Shown: one piece after another, positions 42,542 through 53,838 of the stretch
How the letters are laid out: each line of letters begins with the position of its first letter
How positions within the stretch are numbered: the stretch's first letter is position 1
Origin: Isochrysis galbana
Lineage: Eukaryota > Haptophyta > Isochrysidales > Isochrysidaceae
Assembly (NCBI GenBank): GCA_018136815.1
Contig: CM030942.1
Coordinates: forward strand, 2,555,546 to 2,619,545
Reading direction: 5' to 3'
Length of the DNA: 64,000 nucleotides
Program-made: the position numbers and the translations under genes
Notes under the pieces: generated by a model
The model's input: the letters and a program-made list of their open reading frames with translations, nothing else
Databases searched by the model: none
Told to the model about the DNA's origin: nothing

Positions 42542-43162
42542 GCGCACCACGTAGAGCACTCGTCTCCGGCGACTCCTCGACACCTGCGACGTAATCAGGT
42601 GTGGAGCATCAGGCTCACTGTTGCGAGCATTGCAAGGTGCGATAGCAGGGCGTGATACCTGCGGTTTTTTTGTTTGCTGCTGAACGGTTCATCATAATGA
42701 GGCCCCCGTACTGCCGCCACGCCAAGCCGATGAGCACCATGAGTACGAAGAGAATGCTCACTAGAAGGACGCATATCGAGATCTACAACATGCAAAGAAG
42801 GGTCGGCCGCCTGCCATTGGCCCCCGTGACGGCTGCATGACGTCCGCCCTGCGTCGCCCTCCGGCACGATGGCAGGCAGCACCGCTGCGCCCACGTTCTC
42901 CTGTCATCCGTCGTTCGCAAGTTCTACCTGCCCCGCTCTGGACTCTCGGCCTCGCTTTTGGGGCGGGCGGTACCTTACCCATCCGCATCCTGCTCATCAC
43001 ACTACACCTGTCTCGCATACCCGCCCTCTACACTCAGCACACCTGCCGTTCGATTGCCGCCGGCTTGACCGTCCAGATGGGCGGCTCCTCGGCCTCGGGG
43101 AGCGTCGCTTCGTCCTCGATGGTCTCCTCGTCATCCGGCACATACACGACGCCTGAGCTCAT
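42525..43162 (-). CDS. Small single-pass membrane protein, three exons, about 100 residues
   Basis: Exons on minus: 43162-43043, 42782-42659 and 42583-42525. Donors are CGGCAG|GTGTGC and CCGCAG|GTATCA; acceptors are TTGTAG|ATC and GTCGCAG|GTG. Intron lengths are 260 and 75 nt, with phases 0 and 1. Exon 1 encodes an acidic N-terminal domain (MSSGVVYVPDDEETIEDEAT and on to KPAAIERQ). Exon 2 encodes one hydrophobic helix, VLLVSILFVLMVLIGLAW, followed by a basic/polar stretch (NRSAANKKTA). Exon 3 ends with a short basic tail, GALKKHR. No family is recognised; it is probably an organelle or ER membrane protein. Frame 0 of exon 3 (VLYVVRSKSIDEQPISRN and on) is also open to a stop and has good composition, so the last junction or phase may be wrong, perhaps from a homopolymer error in the 7-A run at 42665-42672. 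Confidence 0.5.
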
Positions 43163-43464
43163 CTGCCTGCGCCTCGAGAGGGAAAGCGTCTACGAGGAGG
43201 AAGGAGGCAGGGACAGCGGAAGGGAAGGGAGCGGAGGGAAGGAGAGAGGGCGAGTAAGCTAGTGGGTCAGATAGAGAGGGGGGAGAGAGAGGGAGGGAGG
43301 GAGGGGAGGGGAGGGGAGGGGAGGGAGGGAGGGAGGGAGGGAGGGAGAGAGGAGTGGCTGGCGCGCGATGGCTGTGAAGTCGTCGTGAATGGGACGCGCA
43401 CGGCCTTCCTTTACTTTGTACAGGAGGCGCGCGCCTCCCATACCGGGGGGAGGAGACGCAAGAA

Positions 43465-43960
43465 GATACCGGAGGGGAGGGGCGCGGGGGGGGCGGGGCC
43501 GCGCCTCTGGAGAGATACCGAGGGGGGGAGGGGCGCGGGGGGGGGGCGCCTCAGAAGAGATACCGGGGGGGAGGGGCGGGGGGGGGCGGGGCCGCCCCTC
43601 TGGAGAGATACCGAGGGGGGAGGGGCGCGGGGGGGGGGCGCCTCAGAAGAGATACCGGGGGGGAGGGGCGGGGGGGGCGGGGCCGCTCCTCTGGAGAGAT
43701 ACCGAGGGGGGGAGGGGCGCGGGGGGGGGGCGCCTCAGAAGAGATACCGGGGGGGAGGGGCGGGGGGGGCGGGGCCGCTCCTCTGGAGAGATACCGAGGG
43801 GGGGAGGGGCGCGGGGGGGGGGCGCCTCAGAAGAGATACCGGGGGGGAGGGGCGGGGGGGGCGGGGCCGCTCCTCTGGAGAGATACCGAGGGGGGGAGGG
43901 GCGCGGGGGGGGGGCGCCTCAGAAGAGATACCGGGGGGGAGGGGCGGGGGGGGAGAGCCG
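43465..43960. repeat. G-rich minisatellite, about 92-bp unit, 5 copies
   Basis: CCTCTGGAGAGATACC recurs at 43504, 43597, 43688, 43780 and 43872, giving a 91-93 bp period. Each unit contains two GATACCG boxes about 45 bases apart and several runs of 7-9 G. Length differences are in the G runs. All three plus frames stay open, giving spurious Gly/Arg-rich proteins. A single related GATACCGGCGGGGG motif lies at 63847. Confidence 0.95.
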
Positions 43961-44292
43961 GAGGTCGCCCTCCCCCCCCAAATTGACTCTCCCTCTCTCC
44001 CGCCCCCCCCGCCGCCCTTCATCCCCCACCAGCGCTGCACCCTCGCCTCCACTCGCCCCCTTCTTTTTCCACATCTTCTCTCCTGTTTTCTCATGTAAAC
44101 GAGAGGCGGTTCCCCCCTCACCCCGAGGCTTCTTCAACACCCCACTCTCTCTCCTGCCCCACCCCCCCCTCGGCCGCGCCCGCGCTGCTCCCCGGCCTTC
44201 CCCCTACCCCCTACCCCTCCCATCGCCACCCCTCCTCCCCTTTCTTCCCCAAAGCCCTGAAATACCCCCGTCCCTCTCTTCTTTCTCCCCCA

Positions 44293-45165
44293 ATGGGGAG
44301 CCGCATCCACTCGCTCCTCTCTCTCCTCCTCAGCGCCACCACTCTCTCCCTCCGCCTGGCTGCTCCACGCACCAGCATCACGGCACACACTCGGCCACCG
44401 CCGCGCGTACGCACGCCCGTTCTGCAGCGCTCCAACTCTGTAAGAATGGAGCTGGTGCCCTCCATCGAGCGGCAACCTGCTGTCCTCTGGCTTCAGCGGG
44501 CGCAACAACGAGCGCGAGGGGTCAAGTGCCCCTTCTGGCGCCGAAGGTTTGGAGACCTTATCGAGGGGGGGCTTACCATCGCTAGATTCCTCGCCGCACG
44601 GCACAAGTCGTGGGAGTTACCGGCAGAGCTAGCTCGGCTCGCTGCAGGCAGCGACGAGAGTAGCAGCAGGCCCAAGCAGCGAGGGCTAAGCATGGCGGAG
44701 CTGCAGGCCATCCTGCACGACGATCTCGTCCAGCGGCAGTACTACGTGACTGGTCGCCTCACCACTTCCATTTACGCTGACCGCTGCTTCTTTGATGGGC
44801 CGGACCCTGATATGCCCGTACGCGACGTGCAGCGGTATTCTGATGCACTGCGCGGGCTATTCGATCCTTCATCCTCACGGATTGAGCTCATTGAGCTACG
44901 GCAGGATGGGGAGCGCAGATTCGTCGCCGACTGGCGACTTGAGGGCGCGTTACAGCTGCCGTGGCGACCTGCGATCAAGCCGTTCACTGGGAGCACGCTG
45001 TACGAGCTGAATGAGGATAGCCTCATCATCTCACACACCGAAACGTGGGATATCTCCGCCTTGGATGCCTTCGTATCGGTCATTTTTCCCTCGTGGGGGG
45101 CCCCTGCAGCCGCATCGGTGCATGAGCTGCGACAATCGCGGGGATTAAGCTGTGATCCTATCTGA
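44293..45165 (+). CDS. DUF2358-domain protein, probably plastid-targeted
   Basis: An intronless frame of 290 residues from ATG 44293. Residues 1-20 form a hydrophobic signal peptide (LLSLLLSATTLSLRLAAP). They are followed by a Ser/Thr/Arg-rich stretch resembling a transit peptide, the bipartite arrangement of complex plastids. After a KCPFWRRR block and ARHKSWELP comes the NTF2-like DUF2358 region (residues about 130-270). It has YVTGRLTTSIYADRCFFDGP, DPDMPVRDVQRYSDALRGLF, WRLEGALQLPWRPAIKPFTG, and SHTETWDISALDAF. Relatives in cyanobacteria, plants and algae are of unknown biochemical function, mostly plastid. Length and order of conserved blocks match the family. No frame break is visible. 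Confidence 0.88.
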   Translation: MGSRIHSLLSLLLSATTLSLRLAAPRTSITAHTRPPPRVRTPVLQRSNSVRMELVPSIERQPAVLWLQRAQQRARGVKCPFWRRRFGDLIEGGLTIARFLAARHKSWELPAELARLAAGSDESSSRPKQRGLSMAELQAILHDDLVQRQYYVTGRLTTSIYADRCFFDGPDPDMPVRDVQRYSDALRGLFDPSSSRIELIELRQDGERRFVADWRLEGALQLPWRPAIKPFTGSTLYELNEDSLIISHTETWDISALDAFVSVIFPSWGAPAAASVHELRQSRGLSCDPI

Positions 45166-46084
45166 GACGGCATCGTCGAATCGCGGTAAAGTTAACACCA
45201 ATTCTCTCTTGTCACTCCTTGATTTGTGACAAGTATGAAGTATGCTACGTTGCGCTTTAGGCGAGAGCTTTTCGAGCGTCGGCTCATGCAAGTCTGTATG
45301 ACGTCATGTTGGGTGTTATTTGGCACTTTTGCACCTGTCGTTCCTCTGTCCGTGCCTGCAACGGGTATTTCGTGTAGCATAAAGTCGAAAAAGGATTAGA
45401 GCAAAGGACGAGTTGAAAAAAGTCACTCCACCGACGCTCCAATGGCCATACCCCGTGCGCACCCAGCCCCGAGGCGGCGGCATCACGACTGCAAGCTACC
45501 AGCCCCGGGCTGCTGCGCTTATGTGCATGAGAGGGGAACAAAGCGCGAGGAAGGTGGTGGGCGTGAGCGAGAGATCCGCCCGCAAAAGCATCTAGAATCG
45601 GTAAGTCGTAAGTCGTGCGCTTGTTTAGGTCGCGTTCCGTCGAAAGTGAAAGTGAATGAAAGTGGACACCATCGCCATCGCTTGTGGATTATAGATTTAT
45701 GCTGTAAAATTTCTTGCAGCGTAGCCGGTAAGGGGTAAGTATTTTGTCACTAGCCCGTCTCGATCCCCGAATTCGTGGGCTCACTCGCACTTTCTCTCAT
45801 GGCTGATTCTGGCAACAGGCTAAGGCTTACGAGCTGACACACGCCCTTGCTTACGGCGGATATAATATTCATCGGTACGACGCACTAGCTACTGCAGCTG
45901 TGCCCCCCTTTGCGAGCCAGGGGGGAGGTGTGAGGTGTTCGTCACAACAGGCGTGACACGGAATGACACCGACGATGCTACTCACACTTTAGGCACTCTC
46001 ATGTGAGTTAGGTTACTCTCTACCAACTGAAGGTGAAGTTGCTGACAGCCGAGCGGGGGCACACAGAGTAGATTCCTTTCCGGA
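45166..46084. other. Intergenic between convergent genes, nothing recognised
   Basis: The DUF2358 and antiporter genes converge here. Short frames without motifs only; no clear polyadenylation signal or repeat. Confidence 0.4.
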
Positions 46085-48682
46085 TTAGCGGAAGCGGCCG
46101 CGGGTTGGAATATCAATTTGCAGGACGATCTTGCCCTTTCGCAGGCCAGTCACCAGCGCTAGGGAGTCGGGCCGCCCGCAGATGGTTACCTCGTCGTTCT
46201 GCCTGAGCTCTGTGTGCCCGTGCGGAATGATCGGCACTCGCCTCACCGTTCCTGCTTGCATGCTTCTGTTTTCCGAGACATCCGAACCACAGTAGTCCTC
46301 GCTGATCTCCGTGCTTCTTTCTGCATCGCTGTTCATCGCTGTGGTGAGGCCAAGGAGGGAACCGCCCTTTAGCTCATCACTGTGGCTGCGGCAAAAACTT
46401 TGTTCAGAGGTCGTCGATGACAACAACCCGGAAGACTCGATCTCGCGTTGTATGCTGAGTACCTGCACGTCCTCTGGCACCTTCAAATCGCGTACGCGCA
46501 GCCCATGTTCCTTCTCCGTGATGGTCACCTTCAGGACGCCTGCGCTAGAGTCGTCACCGAGCAACACGGCTGCAGACTGAGACGAATGCACGAACTGATT
46601 GAGCACATTTCGGACAGAAGTGGAGAGATACTGCACAACGTGGACCGCATTTTGTGGTCGCAGGACTGCATACTTGCGCTGCCACGCTGGATCGATGCAT
46701 CTAACGATGCAGCGCGGAATGTCGAAGTGACCCAGCATCAGCTGGCACGCCTGAAAATTGAGAAGATCGTCCTCCATCATACTGACAAATGCGGCTGGCT
46801 TGGCGTCAAGCAGGACACGACGGACCGATGCCTCATCGAGGCTTTCAGTCGTCTCCACGTCGCGCACCTTCCACGCAAACTCGGCCACATGGCCTTGACC
46901 TGCGCCGGCGTGCACCTCCCATTCGAAGAGCTTGAGCGTGATGACGGGCGGAGCCCCCTCGGCGCCCAGCACGCAGGCGTGACCCACCCTGTCCACTTGC
47001 ATTTCGCCGGCGATGCGCAGTGCCATGCGTAGGAGGGGCGGACCGACGCAGAGCTCGAGCAGGATGAAAACCCCACACACCGAAACAAAGTCGAACGGGT
47101 AAGCCGAGAGCACCAACACCCGGTCCCTCAGCTCCCATACGAAGCAAAGCGCTATTTGTGCTTGTACGAGAGTGCGAAAAGGTGCCGCCCAGATGCAACG
47201 CAACGGTAGGCGTGCTGCCACCGCTAGTACCGGCGAAACCACGCCCATCACCACCATGCGGACCACGAACAACGTCAAAGCAACGGCGCCAGAAACTCTC
47301 AGCACACCAGGAGTAGATAGCAGCATTCCCGAAAGGATGGCCAACGCGATGTGCATATGATTCGCCCACGGCTGTAGCGTTAGCTGCCATCGGACCTTGG
47401 CGCTGGACATGAGATTCCACGGATGATTGCACACGATGAGCGAGGCGAGAAAGCAGGCCACCCACGGCTGGAAGCTCAGGTGACAGAACGGGAGTAGCCT
47501 TGAAGGGATGTGCGCGCTCAGATCTTCAGACGCCGTTCCTGCCGCCTTGAAGTCAACCAAACAAGTAGCTCCACTGCTGGCATAGCTCTCGTTGGAGGTC
47601 AGACATCCTGAGCTCTGGGTAGTGACGCAGCTGTGCAAGATATCCGACGGGGTGACGCCACCGGCTTCCATACGCTCAAGGGCCGAGGATAGTTGGAAAA
47701 CCGCCACCGAGATACCCAGTGTGATCACGCCTTTCAGAGCTCGCAAAACTTCGTTTGCGTTGTAGTGAACCACGTGCGTGAGCGGCTTGGCGATGCGCCC
47801 GAAATAGGGACTGGGCTTGAAAGCCCGAACACTCCTTTGCAGGTCAACGCTGTTGAGGCACAAGAAGCAAGCGGCGAGAGACCCGGCGACCACGAGGGTG
47901 CAGAGGCAAGAAGCCGTGCATGAAAGCACGACATATGTCGTCGTGTTGGGTGCGCTGGCAAGGATGGGCGCACCCAAAACGAGCAGGCATGTCGACGTGA
48001 GGAAGATTGCGCTACTTGCCATGAGAGCGCTCGAGGTGAAGATACCGGCAGCACCTGTCTCGTGGAACAGCCCAGCGAGGCAACTCGGCTCACCTGAACT
48101 CGCAACGATACCTATGGCTGAGGCTGTTGTGAGCGCGTAGGCTCCGCTCATGATAGGCAGCGAAACATTACTCGCAGGTTCGTTGAAGAGTGCCGAATAT
48201 CGTAACATCAACCATGGTACTGTGCAAAGCGCCATCACCATGGAAAGACTTGCAACGATGAGACCCGATGCCAAGCACATCCACGGATCCTTCCTGAGCC
48301 TGCGCAACGGCACAATATGCACCGCTGATTCAAGGGCGACAGACGCGCGAAATATGGATCCCAGTGCCCCAAGGTACCTCGGGGCCAGTGTAAAAGATAC
48401 CATGCCCGTTGCGGGTGCACAGACTAGCAAGCCAAGCAGCATGGCGCCTGCGAGCGGGTGGACACCGAGCAAGCGTGTGACCATTCGGCCAAATCCTGGT
48501 GCAGCAAGGAAGAGCACAAGAAATCCGAAGAGAGAGCGCCATGCTGGGTCGCCTAGCGGGCTGTTCGTGAGACTTTCCGCCTTTCCCGTCGTATTCGCTT
48601 GCTCCCGCCAGTCGTACCCGCAGGCACCGTCGGCGTGGACAAATCCAGCGAGACCAGCCCACCACTGATTCTCTTCCGTCAT
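46085..48682 (-). CDS. CPA2-type monovalent cation/proton antiporter with C-terminal RCK (TrkA) domain
   Basis: An uninterrupted 865-codon minus frame from ATG 48682. Residues about 45-555 hold a dozen hydrophobic segments in the Kef/CPA2 order. They begin with a long extracellular Cys-bearing N terminus and helices around FGFLVLFLAAPGFGRM, and continue through a Ser/Gly-rich helix with SAIGIVASSGEPSC. A cytoplasmic part follows: an RCK_N-like region (VLLDAKPAAFVSMMEDDLLN, then FDIPRCIVRCID), about residues 600-690, and an RCK_C (TrkA_C) part, about 700-850. The latter has LRVRDLKVPEDVQVLSIQRE and, after a Ser-rich insert of 60 residues, VPIIPHGHTELRQNDEVTIC. In this family RCK domains gate K+ or Na+/H+ exchange by nucleotide binding. 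The classic GxGxxG of the first strand is not obvious, so ligand control is uncertain. A long CT/CA microsatellite lies 50 bases upstream of the start. Confidence 0.85.
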   Translation of the reverse strand: MTEENQWWAGLAGFVHADGACGYDWREQANTTGKAESLTNSPLGDPAWRSLFGFLVLFLAAPGFGRMVTRLLGVHPLAGAMLLGLLVCAPATGMVSFTLAPRYLGALGSIFRASVALESAVHIVPLRRLRKDPWMCLASGLIVASLSMVMALCTVPWLMLRYSALFNEPASNVSLPIMSGAYALTTASAIGIVASSGEPSCLAGLFHETGAAGIFTSSALMASSAIFLTSTCLLVLGAPILASAPNTTTYVVLSCTASCLCTLVVAGSLAACFLCLNSVDLQRSVRAFKPSPYFGRIAKPLTHVVHYNANEVLRALKGVITLGISVAVFQLSSALERMEAGGVTPSDILHSCVTTQSSGCLTSNESYASSGATCLVDFKAAGTASEDLSAHIPSRLLPFCHLSFQPWVACFLASLIVCNHPWNLMSSAKVRWQLTLQPWANHMHIALAILSGMLLSTPGVLRVSGAVALTLFVVRMVVMGVVSPVLAVAARLPLRCIWAAPFRTLVQAQIALCFVWELRDRVLVLSAYPFDFVSVCGVFILLELCVGPPLLRMALRIAGEMQVDRVGHACVLGAEGAPPVITLKLFEWEVHAGAGQGHVAEFAWKVRDVETTESLDEASVRRVLLDAKPAAFVSMMEDDLLNFQACQLMLGHFDIPRCIVRCIDPAWQRKYAVLRPQNAVHVVQYLSTSVRNVLNQFVHSSQSAAVLLGDDSSAGVLKVTITEKEHGLRVRDLKVPEDVQVLSIQREIESSGLLSSTTSEQSFCRSHSDELKGGSLLGLTTAMNSDAERSTEISEDYCGSDVSENRSMQAGTVRRVPIIPHGHTELRQNDEVTICGRPDSLALVTGLRKGKIVLQIDIPTRGRFR

Positions 48683-48727
48683 CAGCAGGCGATAGGCGTC
48701 TTGAGGGAAATGGGGGTTCTGACTTAG

Positions 48728-49110
<383 letters not shown>

Positions 49111-49120
49111 CTCTCACTCG

Positions 49121-50465
49121 TCTCTCCCTCTCTCCGTCCGTTCCCTCACTCTCCTTCCCCCATTGAGGGTCTTTCTCTTCCCTTTATTCTCCCCTCTCTT
49201 ATATATGATTTGGGAAGGCAGCCGCCCCCCCCCCCCCCTGGTGACAAGAGAGCCCAACACGACATCTCAATCACGCGCGTTGTTTCACCTCCGTAAAGTA
49301 CTCCTTCCAAGTCTCATTCTCTTTCCATTCTTCATGTACTTTACTTCTCCAGATAGAGGAGAGCTCTCTGTGCTCGTGTCACGCGCCCCAACTCTTCTCA
49401 TTGGTCCAAAATTGGATCCTGTTCACTGCTCGTTCGTCGCCGGCCGCGAGGAAGATCATAAGTCAAGTAGTAAGTAAACAGGTGCTTCGCGGGGGGGGGG
49501 GGGGGGCATCGATCATTCATCATTCATCATGCGGTGAAGACACGGCGGCGATGAATCAAACAGTGGGGGGCGACATGGCGGCCGCAGCTATGGTCGCTGG
49601 CCTCGCCAGTGGCCTCACAAGCGGCCTGTGGCCGCTCTGGCGAGGGTCTGTCTGCGCGGCCAGGAGCTAGGCGCCCAGCAGCCAGCAGGCACCCCCTCCC
49701 GCCATGCTGAGGCGGTGCCGCGCGTGATGGGGCAGCCCATCATGCGCAGCACCGTCATTTTGACGCCTCGCGGCCAGCCGCGCACTGCATGCGCGAGCGC
49801 GAGGGGCTGGCAGCAGATGCCAGCAGGGGCGAGGTGGAGGGCGCAGGCGACGCGGTGCGCCCGCGCAGGGTTTTTTACTGCCTGCCCGGGGGTAACCGCA
49901 ACCGTGCCCGGGGAACGCAGGCGCGCGTCGCACAGCACGACCTGTGGTGCACTTTTGTGGTCGACGTCGACGTCGATTTCGCACGAGCGCGAAAACGTTT
50001 TTGGGCGTCTGTGTGTTGAATGAATGGCGTCGAAAATGTGCATATTTCTCATTAGATTCTGCCTAATATACCCATTTCCAGTAGCATTTCCTAAGAACTC
50101 GTGATAAAACCTCAATCTTGACTTAGTGAATTTTCACCCTTAGAAGTCAAAAGCCCTGTTTGAGTTTGACCGCCCTAATAATACAAAATACGACGTACAC
50201 GAGCACGAGCGAGGGGGAAACGACGCGAAAGGGCGATGAATTTTTTGAGGGCTAGAGGTCACCCACCTGCACGGCATAGGTGAAAGCGTGAAAGTGAACA
50301 GCCCCGAATCTTCCGGTGTCGTAGGTTTTTTTTGTGCTGCGAAAAAGCGCGAAAGGCGAAAGCGAACGGGAGATTTGACGCTAGCTATTGGCAAATGCCA
50401 TGGCATCATGGCATGCCATGGGAATGGCGGGGAGATCGACGATCCGTAGATTCTATAGTCTATAG
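49121..50465. other. Intergenic, no gene recognised
   Basis: A 166-codon minus frame (50115-49615) and overlapping plus frames exist but lack motifs. A G run lies at 49491-49507 and CATTCAT repeats at 49510-49530. AT-richer sequence at 50020-50170 shows nothing further. Confidence 0.35.
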
Positions 50466-51240
50466 TAAAAAAAATCTTCTTAAAAATTCCCGCTACGTAT
50501 GCGGCGTGAGGCAGCTTGCTAGTGCACCTCCCTATTACCCAACCTTAACCCCTGACAACCCCCTTCCCCTTCCCCAGATCCCTCTCTAGTGGAGGAGCTG
50601 GTTCCAGGGAGGCCGCGCGCGCTGCTTCGGCCGGGAGTTGGAGAGAAGGGGGCGGGAGAATGTGGTTCGTCTCTTGATCGAGTTTCGACTCGGATTTTCT
50701 CGTTTGTATAACGCGAGATCTTTATTGGTTCCCGGTGTGGTTCCTACTAAGAGATTTGGCTACCCTAGGTGATGTTCCTTATGTCCAGGCCTCTCGCCGC
50801 CTGCAAGAGGTCCTCTGATGCTCCTAGGTTGAAATCCTTGTCTATAGTGTACAGAGGGCTTATCATTTTCCGAATATGTTTGTTACTCGGGGCGTGTAGC
50901 CCCATGTTCTCTCGCTGTTTTTAACCTTTGAAAGAACCCGGCCTTCGCCGTTACTAATAAGTAGTATCTCGCAAGGATCGCTCTTAAGATTGTCCTGACG
51001 GACCTAGCGCTAGCCTAGCGTCCGCGTTGCCATATTGAATTGTTGTCCGCGAGGATATATCTCCACGCCAGGATACCTAAGTACCCCGAGGAGGGATGCG
51101 GTCTGTCTACCTGGTAGCAAAAGAGGCGTTGGGGTATCTCAGAGCCCGGCCTAAGAGTTATCCCCAGAAGCCCTTCTATGAATTCGAAAATGGGCTCCGT
51201 CGCGATGCACGCGGCTATGTGGATGGAGCTTTCGGGGGCT
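50466..51240 (-). pseudogene. LINE family A copy 2: decayed C terminus and tail
   Basis: On minus, 51240-50765 corresponds to the zinc-domain-to-stop part of the family A ORF (ESSIHIAACIATEPIFEFIE, SSGYLGILAWRYIL, LQAARGLDIRNIT). It has frame breaks, including a deletion near 51045 and a shift near 50920. The tail 50764-50466 ends TTAAGAAGATTTTTTTT, as in copies 1 and 3. The conserved Cys of the zinc motif is cut off by the SINE-like fragment at 51249. Confidence 0.85.
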
Positions 51241-51248
51241 ATACCGCC

Positions 51249-51540
51249 AACTAAGTTTATACTTGGTTCGCCCATGGGGGGGCACGAGCCCCCCTCTCTC
51301 TCCACTCCTCCCCTGCCGTGGGGGAGGAACCACCCATCCTCTTGGCATGCCTGATGGCTTGCCAGGAGGCCACTGCCCTGCTGACCCACTCTCCCACTGA
51401 CGGGCACGCCTGGATAGCTCGTCCTGGCGTCCTGGCCCCTCGTGGCCAGCCCATCGCTCCAACCCCCCCTCCCCCCCTGTTCGACAGGCAGACAGGTGCA
51501 GACTGGGGGCCCCAGAGGCTCAGGAGCGCCAGCGAGGGAG
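51249..51540 (+). mobile_element. SINE-like element fragment (5' part) between two LINE copies
   Basis: Starts AACTAAGTTTATACTTGGTT followed by GCCCATGGGGGGGCACGAGC and matches 14434-14720 and 58674-58970. It ends at GCGAGGGAGAGGCAGG, where family A reverse transcriptase sequence begins. No target duplication is evident, so this junction is a rearrangement or a chimaeric insertion. Confidence 0.75.
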
Positions 51541-53838
51541 AGGCAGGGCCAAGGATGCCCGCTATCGCCCCTAGCCTTTCTCCTAGTGGCCGAAGGCCTA
51601 ACACGTCTAGTAAACGCCGACCCGGAGATGAAAGGAATCAGGATAGGACCTAGAGAGTTGAGGCTTTCGCAGTTTGCGGATGACACGCAAATTTTAGCAA
51701 ACTCCTTCGAGTCATTGGAGAGGGCGATGCACATTCTAGAAAGCTATGGAACCGCCACCGGGGCTAAAGTGAACAAAAGCAAGAGCATACTAATACGAAT
51801 GGGATCACTTACGGGAGCGCAGGTCCCCGAGACGCTAGCTTATCTTAAAACGCTCGGCGAAGGCGAATTTGCGACCTTACTAGGAGTCCCATTCTGGGAA
51901 GGAACAGACAATGACTCCTTCTGGGAGAAGCTATACGCCAAGCTTAAAAAGAAAGTCGCAACATGGAGGGGAATGACGAGTCTCTCCATTCATGGAAGGA
52001 CCCTACTAGTGAACTTCATAATATACGGGACGCCGAGATATTGGCTGTCCACGTCCACCCCGCCGGCGTGGTTCATGGAGGCCATAGATTCTGACGTTCA
52101 AACAATACTATGGGATAGATCTCCCCGACTACAGGCGGACGAGTTAGGCTCCTCGCACGAGGGTATAAAATGGATAACCCTTCCGGCGTACCCGAGAGTG
52201 GGGACGAGAGAAGACGGGCCCCTATTGGGTGTCGGACTACTCCCCATGGCCGAACACACGCGAGCGCTTCAAGCGATATGGATAGCCCGCTACCTAAACC
52301 CGTCAACGGCGGAATGGAAAACGGTCTTAGACCAATGGTTCTGCCGCACCCCCTTAGGGCGCGCGGCGGTCTTCGCGAAGGTCGACGTGAAGAGCCTCAC
52401 GGCTAGCATTCGTGGTAATAGCACGCTCCCGGCTTTTTGGAAGCTTGCGCTCGAGAACTTTAGACGGATTAACTTCCATAGGGAAACAAACACACGGGAA
52501 GGAACCCTGGGCTCCCCGATATGGCACGATCTTTTCCACAAACCTCCGGCGATTCACCATTCACATAGGTCTAAATGGGAGTCTCTTCAGACGGTTATCG
52601 TACACAATACGATTAACCCGGACACGGGGGACATATACACTACAGAGGAATGCGCGGCTTACTTGCCGGACGGAGAACGGTGGATACGCCATAGAGGAAA
52701 TTACATTTCAGTAGCCCCCCTTCTTAAGTCGTGGGAAAAGATATCCGAATGGACTAGATCAAGACTAGTAGATACCACATCTGACTATACGGACCTTCTT
52801 AGAAAACAAGCGAAGCCCCCGCCTCCTCCTCCGGAGGAGCAAGAGTTAGTCCCTCAAGAAGATCCGGACGCGCATGATCTAGGTGACATTCTAGTGGACA
52901 GAGACCATAACTTCTATCTGCGCCGAAAAGGCGATCACCACAAAGTCCAACTTAATGTTATGGGAGAGCCCCATATCCACGAGCGGATCAGCCCGCAACT
53001 ATTGCCCGATGAGCTATTCACCCCACTGAAGTGGGGACGAGCGTACGACGGCCCGGCGGAAACAGCGTATCCGATACCTCAAGAGTACACGCTAAAAGGC
53101 ACGCAAACTACGCTAGAGGATGTGAGTGTCAGGGTCTTGACTAAAGCGTTCCTCGCTCTGAGGAAAACCAAAGCACAAAAATCCACACTAAGATGGGAGA
53201 AAAGGTTACCGGTCCTCTCGGGGAAGTGGAAACAAGTATCGCAACTGTACAAATATAACTTTTTAACACCTAGGGACTCCTATCTGCATTTTAAACATAT
53301 TCTACATAGGAGAATAGCTACGGCGAACCGTTTTGCCGACGATCCGACATGCCGCTTTTGTGGCATAGCCCCCGAGAGTTCCACTCACTTGGCCTCATGT
53401 ATCGCGACGGAGCCGGTCTTTGAATTCATAGAAGGACTTTTAGGGATTTGCCTTAAGCCGGGATCCGAAATACCCCAACGTCTTTTCTGCTATCAGGTGG
53501 ACGGACCGCACCCCTCCTCAGGATACTTAGGTATCTTGGCGTGGAGGTATATTCTAACCGACTTCTATAACATTCAGTATGGCAACGCGGACGGCAGGTC
53601 CGTCAGGTCGATCTTAAGAGCGATCCTCACGAGATATCACCTGTTAGTAACGGCGAAAGTCGGTTTCTTTCAGAGGCTAAAAAACCAACGGGAGAATATG
53701 GGGTTACACGCCCCGAGCAACAAACACATTAAGAGAATGATAAGCCCGCTGTACACGGTGGACAAGGATTTCAACATAGGAACGTCGGAGGACCTCTTGC
53801 AAGCGGCAAGGGGGCTAGACCTACGACACATCACCTAA
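51541..53838 (+). pseudogene. LINE family A copy 3: reverse transcriptase (C-terminal half), zf-RVT, C terminus
   Basis: The longest LINE fragment, about 765 codons open to the stop at 53836-53838. It opens inside the reverse transcriptase at QGCPLSPLAFLLVAEGL (block 4) and reaches the active-site block FADDTQI soon after. The thumb and connector regions follow: GAKVNKSKS, YWLSTSTPPAWFMEAID. The zinc cluster CRFCGIAPESSTHLASC lies near residue 650, followed by LAWRYILTDFYNIQYGNADG. The endonuclease and first half of the RT are missing: the SINE-like fragment is fused in frame just before, which is why the frame is open further left to 51442 (GTG). It cannot be autonomous. Confidence 0.9.

Noticed and set aside
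43389..44585. Gly/Arg-rich frame of about 400 codons overlapping the DUF2358 gene
   Set aside because: The first half is the G-rich minisatellite and the second half lies out of frame over the plastid-type gene.
46448..47032. Plus-strand frame of 194 codons, and the 206-codon minus alternative frame
   Set aside because: Both are shadows of the antiporter gene, which has helices and RCK motifs in its own frame.
49615..50115. Minus frame of 166 codons
   Set aside because: No motif, no start context, no splice partners; composition not distinctive.
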